Below, in pieces: positions 36,153 to 47,671 of a DNA stretch of 64,000 nucleotides. The stretch's first letter is position 1, and every line of letters begins with the position of its first letter. Under the pieces are notes generated by a model that ran no database searches, was not told the origin of the DNA, and saw nothing but the letters and a program-made list of their open reading frames with translations. The stretch spans positions 42,274,882-42,338,881 of the forward strand of contig NC_088792.1 in the NCBI RefSeq assembly GCF_011386835.1, read 5' to 3'. A program made the position numbers and the translations under genes. Source of the DNA: Chrysemys picta bellii. Taxonomy: Eukaryota; Chordata; Testudines; Emydidae.

Positions 36153-36924
36153 TAGGCAGGACATCAAGAGAAATTTGGAGCCTGGTATAATGTGATTGCT
36201 GGGGCCCCACCCCCTTCTATTCACTTTATTTACACATTTAGACACACATTAGACTTAGAGGTCCTGGTGCATTTGTCCCACTTTTCCCCTGTCTTGTCAG
36301 GTCTGGATATAGGGATGCCCTGGCTATGCCTCTCTCCCAGTGTGTTTCCCCAGCAGGAGGCCGGGAATGGGAGTGGTTTAGCAGCTGCAACAACAGTCAT
36401 AAACCACTTAAGATTTACCCAGACAGAGGGAAATCTAAGGGGCTGATCGACTGGCTTTTCAGTTGCTTTATGCCACTGGGGGTCCTGCATCTGGTCCACT
36501 GGGTTGTTGGGTTTTTTTATCCTCACAATAACTGATCAATTTAATAACCATGGGGGAGAGGCAATTTATTATATGAAGGGGAAATGCATTGTATGTTTCT
36601 AACGTGGAGTGTTTTACAATTGCACACTTGAAACTGAATAAAGAAAGATTAATATTAAAACCACCAAATGCCAAGAAGTTAATTCATCTGTTGTGGCTTG
36701 GCAGCTTGCAGTCATGCTTATTAAGCTGATGGGAATTGCATTGTCTTGTATTTTATGATTTCTAAATTAATGGGAAATAATATGATTACAACAGAAGGAA
36801 GGCCCATAACGAAAACATGCGTGAGTCAGTTGAAGTCATTGAGAGCAGTGGGAGCATGACACCTCTGAAAATCAGACTGTAGGTTTCTAGAATTAGTCAA
36901 ACAAAATTCTAGGTGAAAATTTTG

Positions 36925-37100
36925 ACCTTTTCTTTTTGCCTCAGTTTCTCCACCTGTAAAAATGGAAAAACTGAGGCGCAGTGAGAAAGTCAATATTAAA
37001 GCTAGTGATGCTCACACACCTTTGTAAACCGTTTTGAGCTCCTCAGATGAAAATTTCTGTATAATTGCTAAGCATTATTATTGTTATGATAACAGATACT
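36925..37100 (+). repeat. MIR/CORE-like SINE fragment
   Basis: tttgcctcagtttctccacc, tgtaaaaatgg and a taaaccgttttgagctcctc to ATT-rich tail mark the 3' half of the SINE. Confidence 0.55.
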
Positions 37101-37220
37101 ACAGAGTGTGACCGATTCCACTTTGTATGGCAGGTAAAGTTAGCAAAAGCAGAGATTGAAATGGAAAAGAAAATAGTGCTACTGTGGCTAAAATGGTAAT
37201 GCTATTATGACATAGTTCAT

Positions 37221-38560
37221 TGAATCATAGAAGTGTAGGCCTGGAAGGGACCTCAATAAGTCATGTAGTCCAGTCTCCCGCACTTAAGGCAGGACTAAGT
37301 AAAACTAGACCATCCCTGACAGGTGTTTGTCTAACCTGTTCTTCAAAACTTCCAATGATGCAGATTCCACAACCTCCCTAGGCAATTTATTCCAGTGCTT
37401 AACCACCCTGACAGTTAGGAAGTTTTTCGTAATATCCAACCTAAAACACCCTGGCTGCAATTTAAGCCCATTGAATCTCGTCCTAGCCTCAGAGGTTAAG
37501 GAGAACAATTTTTCATCCTCCTTCTTTTAACAACTTTTTATGTACGTGAAAACTGTTATCATGTCTCCCTTCTCTTCTCCAGACAAGTCTTCTCTTCTCC
37601 AGACAAGCAACCCCATTTTTTTCAATCTTCCTTTATAGGTCATATTTTCTAGACCTTTAATCATTTTTGTTGCTCTTCTCTGGACTCTCTCCAATTTGTC
37701 CACATCTTTCCTGAAATGTGGCACCCAGAACTGGACACAACACTCCAGTTGAGGTCTAATCAGCGCGGAGTAGAGCGGAAGAATTACTTCTCGTGTCTTG
37801 CTTACAACACTACTGCTAATACATACCAGAATGATGTTCGCTTTTTTTGCAACAGCGTTACACTGTTGACTCATATTTAGCTTGTGATCCACTATATCCC
37901 CCAGATCCCTTTCCACAGTACTCACTCCTAGGCAGTCATTTCCCATTTTGTACGTGTGCAGCTGATTGTTCCTTCCTAAGTGGAGTACTTTGCATTTGTT
38001 CATATTGAAGTTCATGCTGTTTACTTCAGACCATTTCTCCAGTTTGCCCAGATCATTCTGAATTTTAATCCTGTCTTCCAAAGCACTTGGAAGCCCTCCC
38101 AGCTTGTTATGGTCCACAAACTTTATAAGTGTCATCTGTATGCCATTATCTAAATCATTGATGAAAATATTGAACAGAACCGGATTCAGGACCAATCCTT
38201 GTAGGACCTTACTCAATATGCCCTTCCAGATTGACTGTGAACCACTGATAACTATTCTCTGGGAACGGTTTTCCACCCAGTTATGCACCCACCTTACAGC
38301 AGCTCCATCTAGATTATATTTCCCTAGTTTGTTTCCCTAGTATGTTCAAAAGCCTTACTAAAGTCAATATATACCACACCTACTGCTTCCTCCCATCTAC
38401 AAGGCTTGTTACCCTGTCAAAGAAAGCTATTAGGTTGCTTTGACATGATGTGTTTTTGACAAATCCGTGTTGATGGATACTTATCACCTTATTATCTTCT
38501 AGGTGTTTGCAAATTGATTGCTTGATTATTTGCTCTATCATCTTTCTGGGATAATGTTTA
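37221..38560 (-). mobile_element. CR1 LINE fragment with reverse transcriptase ORF (dead)
   Basis: The minus strand encodes the C-terminal half of a CR1 reverse transcriptase. The long open segment 38288-37527 includes the motif Gly-Leu-Val-Leu-Asn-Pro-Val-Leu-Phe-Asn-Ile-Phe-Ile-Asn-Asp and the thumb and C-terminal regions; a stop separates it from 37508-37305, which continues in the same frame to Lys-His-Trp-Asn-Lys-Leu-Pro. The catalytic dyad, expected Asp-Asp, reads Phe-Val-Asp-His. The 5' region is truncated. It is an antisense insertion relative to CUBN. Confidence 0.9.
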
Positions 38561-39967
38561 GATATAGTGTTTAAAAATCTGGCCCTTATTTCTCCTAGCT
38601 TTAGGATTTTCTAGTATCAAACATGTATCCTTTCTTAAATTATGCAGGGAGTGGAGGGAGGCTGCATCTTTAATAATGTGGGAATGGGTGAAATTATAAA
38701 GAGCTAGACTGAAATACTGAGGGTGTGATTGTCAGTCTGGCCTGACTTGGGAATCTATTTTTACACCTACAAATTTGTGAGCACAAATCATTGCAGGCAC
38801 TGTACAGCTATTTAAATGTCTGCCTCTGCTTGTACCCACAGATAAGGTATTTTAGAAATCTGAATCGCCTAATTTGTTCCCACATATAGTTGCAGGTGCA
38901 AAATTACACCTGGGAAAACAGAAGCCACTGTTTAAAAATCTGGCCTTTATTTTCAAAAAGCCCCGTACTTCTTTCCCCATCCCCAGCATGAATGCAGTGG
39001 GGAAGGCTTCTGTAGCAGAAGTAGTTTAGGATGGGAGAGTTGGCACCTTCCCCACTTCCTGCCACTCACCTCCTCTTATCCCCACTGATGTCTTCTGTAC
39101 CTCTTCCCCTCTACACCATGCTTCACTGCTTCCCTGCAGTGCTGCCTGACATGTGAGCCGCTCACGCTTGAGGATGGGTGGAAATGACTCACTTAAAACT
39201 GGGACCCAAATCACATCAGTTAGAAACCCGGGGAGAAATCAGTTTTGTGAAAAGGAAAAGTACCACAGTGCGATCAGTTTACTTGCATTAAAGGGAACAT
39301 TATTTTAAACTAGAGAAGTTCTGTTGCTGGGATACATTATGTGGTTGACATTAGCTGTGAGGAGGACATTTCCCATTCATTTAATGATCACTTGAGGGGC
39401 GAGAACCTCAGGACCAGCTGAGGTGAACTGTGTGAAGATGCCTTTACACTTTCCTAACCGAAGGGCTGCTCTAAGTTGCACTAGCTGGAACAGCCTCCAT
39501 GGGGCCATTTTGCTGACCCAGGTTCATTGGAGTATAGCATGATTTGCCCATGTCCTTCCCTGTCCTGTCTTGAAATGCCGCCTACACCAGAGTGTCCAAG
39601 AGTGAGTGGCATAGAGCTAGCTTATGCTACTTGGCAATTCCCCTACCCACCTGTAATCCCCAGCTTTCTACTTAGGATTGCTCTCTGGCTGATGTACTCC
39701 CTGAGCAGCACCAAGCAGCTAGACAGGGGCTGGAGACCTGGTCCCAGATTTTGAAGTATCCCATATTCAACATACTCTGTCAATTGTTTCAGCACATCTC
39801 TAAAGAAAAACAAATATTGTGATAAAATTGGGCCTGACCACAAGAATACTAAGACTCCCACTGATTCTGGTGGGAATCTTTTCCCTGAGTTTCCCCAGTG
39901 CAGCTAAGGTAATTGTGAGAATGCCCTCATTTCCATTGACTAGCAATTGTGTAGCTGCTACTTTGGA

Positions 39968-40265
39968 CTGGTCTACACTAGGGGGGAGATCGATCTAAGA
40001 TACGCCACTTCAGCTACGAGAATAGCATAGCTGAAGTCAATGTATCTTAGATCGACTTAGAATCACTTACTAAGTGCGGTGCGGGATCGACGGCCGCGGC
40101 TTCCCTATCGACTTTGCTTCTGCCTCTCGCCAAGCTGGAGTTCAGCAGTCGACAGGAGAGCGATTGGGGATCGATTTATCGCGTCTACACTTCACTCGAT
40201 AAATCGATCCCCGATAGAGCAATCACTACCCGCCAGATCGGCGGGTAGTGTAGCTGTACCCTTTG
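39968..40265. repeat. Palindrome-rich MITE, ggtctacactag family
   Basis: Begins ctggtctacactagggggg and ends gcgggtagtgtagctgtacc. Internal palindromes include gatcgatctaagatac pairing with gtatcttagatcgac, and cgataaatcgatccccgat pairing with atcggggatcgattt-like sequence upstream. CpG-rich. Confidence 0.7.
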
Positions 40266-40678
40266 ATTCTCTTCAACTTCTTTGTAAATGTGTATCTGGT
40301 TAAATAGCTCTAAACCTACCTATTTTTCAAATGTGTGTGTAAGTAAGAAGGGGGATTGCTGTGTGTGGGTAGTCAGACACCAACATGGTGGTCTATTACA
40401 GCACACATATTTTCTCAAGTAAGAGAGACAAAGCCAAGACAAAAGCGGCAATGACTACACATCCAAATGGTGTTCTTGCCAATGGATTTTCATTTTAGTC
40501 ATTACAAGTCAGTGATTTCTCCCCAAACTTTTGCCATTATGAGATCACAACCCAAATGATTGTACAGTATTTGCATGTTAAAAATGTGCTGATATCTATC
40601 TTTGAGTCCAATCATAGTTGTCAGATGGTTTTGTTTCTATAGTACTTAATTGACCAGCATGCTTTGCTACTTCAACAG

Positions 40679-40860
40679 GTTGTGGTGAAGAACTCTCTGG
40701 TGCATCAGGATCTTTCAATAGCCCTGGCTACCCGAACAGGTACCCAAGCAATAAGGAATGTATCTGGTACATTGACACAGCACCTGGTAGCAGCATTCAA
40801 CTCACCGTTCAGGAACTCGACATTGGATATCACTCAGACTGCAACTATGATGTTTTGGAG
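40679..40860 (+). CDS. CUBN: CUBN exon: first half of CUB9
   Basis: Sixty codons after a split Gly codon. It opens Cys-Gly-Glu-Glu-Leu, then [13 protein letters not shown] (second cysteine), Leu-Thr-Val-Gln-Glu-Leu-Asp-Ile-Gly, and Cys-Asn-Tyr-Asp-Val-Leu-Glu (third cysteine and second calcium ligand Asp). The Gly codon GGA at 40825-40827 stands where CUB7 and CUB8 have the calcium ligand Glu, so this ligand is absent. Acceptor ttcaacag, donor GTAAGA at 40861, phase 0. The domain assignment follows from the close match to human CUB9 as I recall it, where Glu is present. Confidence 0.94.
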
Positions 40861-40989
40861 GTAAGAGCTTTGGTTGCAGCACTCTAGAGTATGCTGGTTA
40901 TGCATGTTTCTGTCTGGCGCACAGAAACAAGACCTGTACTACCAGAAGAAGCCATATCCTCCAATATGCTGTCTTTGATTATGGCCAAT

Positions 40990-41160
40990 GTCAGAGTTTT
41001 CAGAGGAGGGCAAAAACCCCCTATGGAAGGTGTTTATTTCTTTGGCTGTCAATCTAGAGGCCCCAATCAAGAACAGGGTCCTATTGTGCGAGGCATGGTA
41101 CATGCACATAGTAAAAGACAGCACTGCCCTGAGGACCTCTTAGTCTTTAAATAAAGCATG
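40990..41160 (-). repeat. SINE fragment, minus orientation
   Basis: Similar to 21040-21270: aggccccaatcaagaacagg, tgcgaggcatggtacatgca, and gaggacctcttagtctttaa. Confidence 0.5.
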
Positions 41161-41494
41161 CCACTGGGCAGTACTGTATCATATAGTATCATATCATATA
41201 CAGTTTCCTCATGCCAGAGGATAATCCACATAATGGAGTAATAAGAAGGAAGCAGCTAATTAAGGTGAAAGACCCTTGTAGAGCCCTACAGTAAAGAGAT
41301 TACTGTCATAAATCATCCAATCAGCAGTGAAGGGGAACCCCTGTTCTGGAACAAATGAGTGGGTTAATCTCTTGGTTACATACAGCCAAATACCCTGGTC
41401 ATTTAACATTCATACACACAGAGATGTAATACAACTGAACTCGGGATTCTTGATTCTAAAACTGTGCATCCTGGCTTGGAGAGACAACTAAGGT

Positions 41495-41585
41495 TCCGAT
41501 CCTGCAAAGATTTGTGCACATGCTTAACTTTATGCACTGTGGGTACTAGTCCCATTGACTTCAGTGTCTTTGCAGGACTGGGGCT
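41495..41585. repeat. Palindromic short repeat
   Basis: tccgatcctgcaaaga at the left pairs with tctttgcaggactgggg at the right; inner gcacatgcttaactttatgc. Confidence 0.6.
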
Positions 41586-41929
41586 TAAGGGAGTAGCTTT
41601 ATTAACTCAGCTTCAGTAGCAGAGACAAATGCTATTCTGTCTCATAGCTGATACGCCATATTCCAGCACTGATCCCTGGTACACTTACACAGGTGCACAC
41701 ACCAGTTCATCACAATGCCTAGAAAAGTCATACTCATGGTTATTAGATATACATAGCATAGCTTTCTGTGTTTGTCAAGTTATTGGGAGGGAGGAAGGAT
41801 TTATGCCCTCGTGATTGTTGTGCACCCAAAGATTAGCTTTAGCACCGCACAGCTTCATCACTTACATTGTGTACAGTGGGTGGAGCTTTGTGTATTACAC
41901 AAAGGATATGTTTCCTCTACAAACCTCAG

Positions 41930-43250
41930 TAGACCTCTATTAGGTTGACCTACAGCTACCACAGTAATTACTGTGGCGGTGCATGTCCGCACTATTCTTC
42001 TTGGGTTGGTGGAGCATGTCCTCACCAGGAGCGCTTCCATCCACCCAAGAGGGCCAGTGTGGGAAGCTGATAGCCTGGTCTCTCAGGACTGCTGGCAGCT
42101 CCCTGCAAGGAACCTGGCTGCCCCACGGGCTCACAGTGGGCTGCCTTTCCCCCGACAGAGAGAAGCTTCTTGCCCCCAGGGAGTGGGGTCCAGCTGCCCC
42201 AGCTTCTTCGCCCCTCCCTCCACCCCTCCCCAGGGAACGGGCAGAGGGCTGCTATGGCTTCTCACCCTGGCTTCCAGCTGAGAGCAGAGGGAAGCCCCCC
42301 GGGCTTCTCATACCAGATCCTGGCTGGGAGTGGGGTCCACCGTGAAATTGACAAGACAGTATATGTAAGGAACACAGTGTCTACATCAGGGGTCGGCAAC
42401 CTTCAGCACACAGCCCATCAGGGTAATCTGCTGGCAGGCCGCGAGACATTTTGTTTACGTTGACTGTCCACGGGCATGGCCTCCTGCAGCTCTCAGTGGC
42501 CACAGTTTGCCGTTCCTGGCCAATGGGAGCTCGGGGAAACAATGGCTAGCACATCCCTGCAGCCCGCGCTGCTTCCCACAGCTCCCATTGGCCAGGAATG
42601 GCGAACTGCATTCACTGGGCGCTGCAGGGGGCCGTGCCTTCGGACATCAACGTATACAAAACATCTTGCGGCCCGTGAGCGGATTACCCTGATGGGCCGC
42701 ATGCTGAAGGTTGCTGACCCCTGGTCTACACAGACACTGTGGCACTCTAACTAGAACAACATAAGCCTTATGCCCGGGGCGGTGGGTATCAAAGGCCGTG
42801 GGAGACTGAGACTCCCCAAACAGCCTTGAGAGCCCTGCCCACGCTCCACCCCCAGGCTTCCTCCTGCTTCCTGGCACTCTGCACTCATGGCCGGGGCCCC
42901 AGGTGGGGGCTGGGGCTAATGGGGGCAGGCCTGCGGCCAGGATCTCTGGGCGGCAGGAGCCAGTGCTCGTGCTGCCCGCCCACCCGGCGCGCCAGGACTG
43001 GGGGGCCGCACTGCCTGCCTGGCACTCTTGGCTCCTGTGAGGGAAGGAGGTAGGAGGAGCAGAGACTAGCCTCTCTGTGCCCATGTTTCGCCCGCCGCCC
43101 ATGCTTATGGCTCTTGTAGAGGTGGAGTTATTATGTTGTGTAGTAGGGCACTTCCTTCGGGTAGGAAGGCTGTAGTGTAGACACTGACATAATTAGGTTG
43201 ACGTAAGCTGCCTTACATCAACCTAACTGTGTAGCATAGACCAGCCCTAA
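41930..43250. repeat. GC-rich repeat complex hosting the hAT element
   Basis: The left part carries attaggttgacctacagc and the right part ends attaggttgacgtaagctg...catcaacctaactg, inverted copies. 42775-43050 resembles 13380-13690. It is interrupted by 42387-42723. Outer ends approximate. Confidence 0.45.
42387..42723. mobile_element. hAT-type palindromic element, caggggtcggcaacc family
   Basis: 337 bp with inverted ends caggggtcggcaaccttc and gaaggttgctgacccctg. Flanks gtctacat (42379-42386) and gtctacac (42724-42731) match at 7 of 8. A long internal palindrome around ttcctggccaatgggagct and its complement agctcccattggccaggaa is visible at 42512-42600. Confidence 0.88.
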
Positions 43251-45006
43251 ATGTGTTACTTTCTAGCTTTTCAGATTAGAAAACACGTGTTCAAACCAAA
43301 TTATTACCCTGGTTCAGTGGAAATAGAAGATAATGGTTAACTGTGATCAGGGGCTGTTGTAAGTTGGCTGTTTTCTCTGCTGCGGTCTGGTACAATGGTC
43401 CTACTGTATCTGAGCAGCACACTACAAGTTCTGCAAAACCCTACCAGAATCTTGAAATCCCAGCCATTGTCACTGGTGGTGCATGGAGAAAACACACTTC
43501 AGCATTGTTTCTTTTTTAAAAACAAAGGCAAAAATGTGGAAACTTAGGAGCCTAAAGTCAGGCACCTGAATTCATATTTAGCTACCTAGCTGAAAAGTGG
43601 GGGGGAAAATAGAATAAAATGTCGAGCTAGTGCAAATATAAATAGCAGTATAGCTATGGTAGTACTGGTACTGGCAGTGGAGCAATGCCAAGTACAAACC
43701 CGTCTGAAACCAGTGGGTATGTACTCAGCATGGCTCAACCATGCCTCCTCTGCCACTACCTGTGCTACTGTGCTTACATTGCTATTTCTTCTCCTTGGGC
43801 TGCCACCTTGACGTGGCAGAGAAGCTTGTGTATACTTAAGACCCTAAGAGCGATGCCATCGGGAGCCCTGTACTCCATGGTGGTAAGGCCGAAGGTGAGG
43901 TACCAGACAAAGTGCAGCCCAACACAACACAACCCAGTATAAGACCTCAATGGCAGAGCAGGCGGATGAAGCACGATCACCACTCAACGGCTCCCCCACA
44001 TTAAACTACTCATGTGCAGCCTTCTCTCACAGGAGGAACTTTTTCCCCACCTCCACCCATAAAAGTTCTGCAGTAATGGGTGAGTGGCGATGGAGATAGG
44101 TGAAGTGATCACCAAGATCACCCTAGTTACAGACCCATACATAGGCAGTGACTGCAAGATGGTCGTCATGTGCCCCTGGACTGGGATAGAGGGGCATTTT
44201 TGTCAGCTGTGGTCATGACTGAGCAGGCCTTTTTAGGACCCCTCTGCTCACCCCATATGGGGAAGGGGCTAGAAAAGGTGTCCCAAACATAAGCTATCCC
44301 ACCATACTGGATAACCGCATTCGGATAACTGCGTTCGGAGGGATCACTCCCAATGTGGTTGAAAACCAAAAACATTTCTTGCAACTCGGAATGTCCATAC
44401 CCTACTAGATGACTCAAAAAGTGAAAGACCCAAATGCAGAACAGCAATCGTTGCCCAAGAACTCTTGGGGTACAACATCGACATCGCTGCTTTCAGCGAG
44501 ACAACACGTGTAGATGAGGGCCACTTGAGGGAAGAGGGTGGCAGTTACACTTTCTTCTGTGCCAGCAAGCGACAGGCAAATACAGGGTGTTGGCTTTGCA
44601 ATCAAGAACCTTCTATTCAATCACCTGACTGAGCTCTCTGTTGGCATCAATGAGCGCCTGATGACCCTCCACATCCAATTGGTCAATAAGTCATTTGCCA
44701 CCATTATCAGTGCATATGCACCAACACTTGACGCTGATGAAGAACAGAAAGAATCCTTCTACGCTGACCTTGATAAAATTCTGTCATCCATTCCAAAACC
44801 AGATAAGATAATCCTCTCAGGGGACTTTAATACAAGAGTTGGTCAAGATTCTAACATATGGAGTAGCACCATTGGGAAGGAAGGAGTGGCCAAGACCAAT
44901 TCCAATGGCATCCTCTACTCAGCAAATGTGCAGAGCATGATCTTATGATCACAAGCACAATCTTCAGACAAAGCAACAAGTACAAAACAACTTGGCAACA
45001 CATGTT

Positions 45007-45633
45007 CAGGGCCAGCCTTAGGGAAAATGATGCCCTGGGTCAATTTATATTTTGGTGCCCCTGGCCCCTTCTGCCTCCCCATCCACTTCCACATCACCCC
45101 TGGCCCCCATTGCCTCCCCATCCATCCCTCCATTGCTCCTGGCCCCCACTGCTTCCCCATCCATTCCACCATTGCCTCTGGCCCCTTCTGTCTCCCCAGG
45201 CTCCCCATTGACCCCAGGTCCTGCTGCCTTCCCCCACCCCCATTGCCCCAAGCTCCTTTCTGCAGACTTGCAACCCAGGCCCACCCCGCTCCTTGCCTCT
45301 TGACCACAGCAGCTGGAGAGCGGTGGCTGCTGGTCAGGTGCCCAGCTCAGAAGGCAATGCCACCACCACCAGCAGCACAGAAGTAAGGGTGGCATGGTAT
45401 GGTATTGCCACCCTTACTTCTGCACTGCTGCTGGCAGCACTTCCTTCAGAACTGGGTGGCCGGAGAGTGGCAGCTGCTGACAGTCCAGAGATGCTGGGGC
45501 TATGAACTGCCAAGCTGAAAGGTGCCGGGGCTCAGCCCAGGCAAGCTCTGGAAAAAATTAAGCACTGATGGTGTCTCCTGACCACAGCACCCAGGGCAGC
45601 CGATCATGTTGCCTACCCATAAGGCCAGCCCTT
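45007..45633. mobile_element. hAT-like element inserted in the LINE
   Basis: Inverted ends cagggccagcctta and taaggccagccctt interrupt the endonuclease reading frame of the LINE, which continues from 45634-45641 onward. Flanks cacatgtt and cccccgtt match poorly, consistent with age. The interior has a CCCCA-rich imperfect tandem (gcccc-tggcccc-attgcct units, 45050-45250), and 45488-45567 resembles the 3' end of the 12019/30327 MITE family. Confidence 0.65.
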
Positions 45634-47401
45634 CCCCCGTTCAAAACAATTGTACCTCCTAGACTGTCATTATAAGAAAACAGAATCTAAGAGATGTCCA
45701 AATCACCCATGTCATTAGAGGAGCCGATGACTGGTGGACTGACCATGACCTGGTGAGGTCAGTCATGTCTATCAGGATTGCACCAAAACATAGAAAGCAA
45801 TCCAAATCATACAGACAGCAATACAACATCCAAAGACTTCAATCCTCAGTGCACCAAGAAAATTTCCAAACACTCCTCAGTGAAAAACTCAGTATATGAA
45901 CACCTGGAAATGACAACACAAGTGTCTAAGAAGACTGGGAAGCCCTAAAACAGACCATCCATGAGGCTTGCGAGGAATCCATCGGTCTTGCTACCCGTCA
46001 CCATCAGGACTGTTTGATGACAACAACATTGAGATTTGGGCCAGAAGAGAAAATCTTTCTGTGACTGGCAAAACCACCTATCATCCAGTCAGAAGCAGAG
46101 CTCTTTCCATCAGCTCAAAGCTGAAGTTTAAAGGAGGATCCGAGAAATCAAAAACAAATGGTGGGAGGACAAAGCAAAAGAAATCCAAGCATTCGCTGGC
46201 AGACATGATATGCGGAGCTTGAGACAAAGACCCTGTATGGACCAAGCTCATGTGGCCTCACACCACTGAGATCCAAAGATTGTAGAACCCTTAAAGATGA
46301 TGAATCCATGGAAGAGTGCTGGAAGGAATACTAGCAAAAGTTTTTAAATCGAGAATCAACTCCATCCCTCAGCACCCAATCTGGGAAACTTGCCAACCCA
46401 CCAACACCTGAGTGGGTCCACAAAGCAATTAAACAAATGAAGAACAATAAAGCACCAGGTCCTGATAGCATACCAGCTGAAGTACTGAAAGTGGGGGGAG
46501 AAACATTGACTAACAAGCTTCACTTGCTGCTCCTCAAAATCTGGCGCACCGAAGAAATCCCCGCTGACGTATGTAATGCTAACATCTTCGCCATTTTCAA
46601 AAAGGGAGACAGGGCCGACTGTGTCAACTATTGAGACATTGCCGTCCTATCCATTGCTGGGAAGATTCTTGCTAGAATCTTACTGAATCACCTGCTCCCT
46701 CTTGCAGAGGAAGTACTTCCAGAGTTTCAGTGTGGCTTCAGACCATCACAAGGCGGCACCGACATAATTTTCACAGCCAGGCAGATCCAGAAAAAGTGTT
46801 AAGAACAACACCAGAAGCTGTATATGGCCTTTATCGATCTGTCCAAAACCTTCAACTCTGTCAACCGTGAGGCTCTGTGGAAAATTATGTCAAAGTTTGG
46901 CTGCCCAAGCAAATTTATCATCATTGTAAGATCCCTCCACGACCAGATGACTGCCTCCATCCTGTGCAGTGGCTCTACCTCTGCGCCCTTTGTTATCCGA
47001 ACTGGCGTAAAACAAGGTTGTGTACTGGCACCCACCCTTTTCTCCATTTTCTTAGCAGCTCTGAAAACCCTAACCCAAGACTGTCTACAACAGGGCATTG
47101 GCATCCAATATCGGACTGACAGCAACCTCTTCAACCTTTCTTGTCTCCGTGCCGGAACTAAAGTAATATCAGCAACAATAACTGAACTCCAGTACACAAA
47201 TGATTGTACTGTAGTTGCACACTCAAAGGAGGATCTACAAACAACCCTTAATTGCTTCTCTGAGGCTTACAAAAGCCTAGGGCTAACTCTGAACTTCGGC
47301 AAAACAAAAATTTTCCATCAGCCAGCTCCCGGTCAATCATCAGGCCCAGCAAGGAAGACCTACATTCTCCAGAGAAGAACTGGAAAATGAAGAATACTTT
47401 G

Positions 47402-47671
47402 AACATAAGAACATAAGAATGGCCGCACTGGGTCAGACCAAAGGTCCATCTAGCCTGGTATCCTGTCTACCGACAGTGGCCAATGCCGGGTTCCCCAGAG
47501 GGAGTGAACCTAACAGGTAATGATCAAGTGATCTCTCTCCTGCCATCCATCTCCACCCTCTGACAAACAGAGGCTAGGGACACCATTCCTTACCCATCCT
47601 GGCTAATAGCCATTAATGGACTTAACCTTCATGAATTTATCCAATTCTCTTTTAAACGCTGTTATAGTCCT
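47402..47671 (-). mobile_element. CR1 3' end inserted in the LINE
   Basis: Begins with the 8-bp CR1 tail repeat seen in reverse (gaacataa gaacataa), then aatggccgcactgggtcaga, agtggccaatgccgggttcc and ggctaatagccattaatgga. It separates LINE sequence ending near 47401 from its continuation at about 47675. Confidence 0.85.

Larger units (their letters stand above)
25082..40678 (+). other. CUBN: 15.6-kb CUBN intron between CUB8b and CUB9a
   Basis: Recognised content: MITE 27565-27830, interrupted SINE 28650-29105, small hAT MITE 30327-30448, SINE end 31045-31140, 63-bp duplicate at 31646-31708 and 33910-33972, CA repeat 32322-32349, GC-rich hAT-type element 33007-33658, hAT MITE 35903-36152, SINE 36925-37100, CR1 37221-38560 and palindromic MITE 39968-40265. 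I see no gene or clear repeat in 25085-27560 (some diffuse palindromic sequence near 25490-25560 and 26480-26640), 33975-35890 or 38570-39960. Confidence 0.8.

Noticed and set aside
37527..38288. The 253-residue reverse transcriptase frame as a host gene
   Set aside because: It is a CR1 LINE remnant with a mutated catalytic dyad and truncated 5' end.
40661..40864. An ATG-started frame overlapping the CUB9a exon
   Set aside because: It reads the exon in the wrong frame; the spliced frame beginning Cys-Gly-Glu-Glu is the CUB domain.
44915..45395. Open frames with Gly/Trp/Pro-rich tandem-like residues
   Set aside because: They come from the CCCCA-rich imperfect tandem in the inserted hAT-like element.
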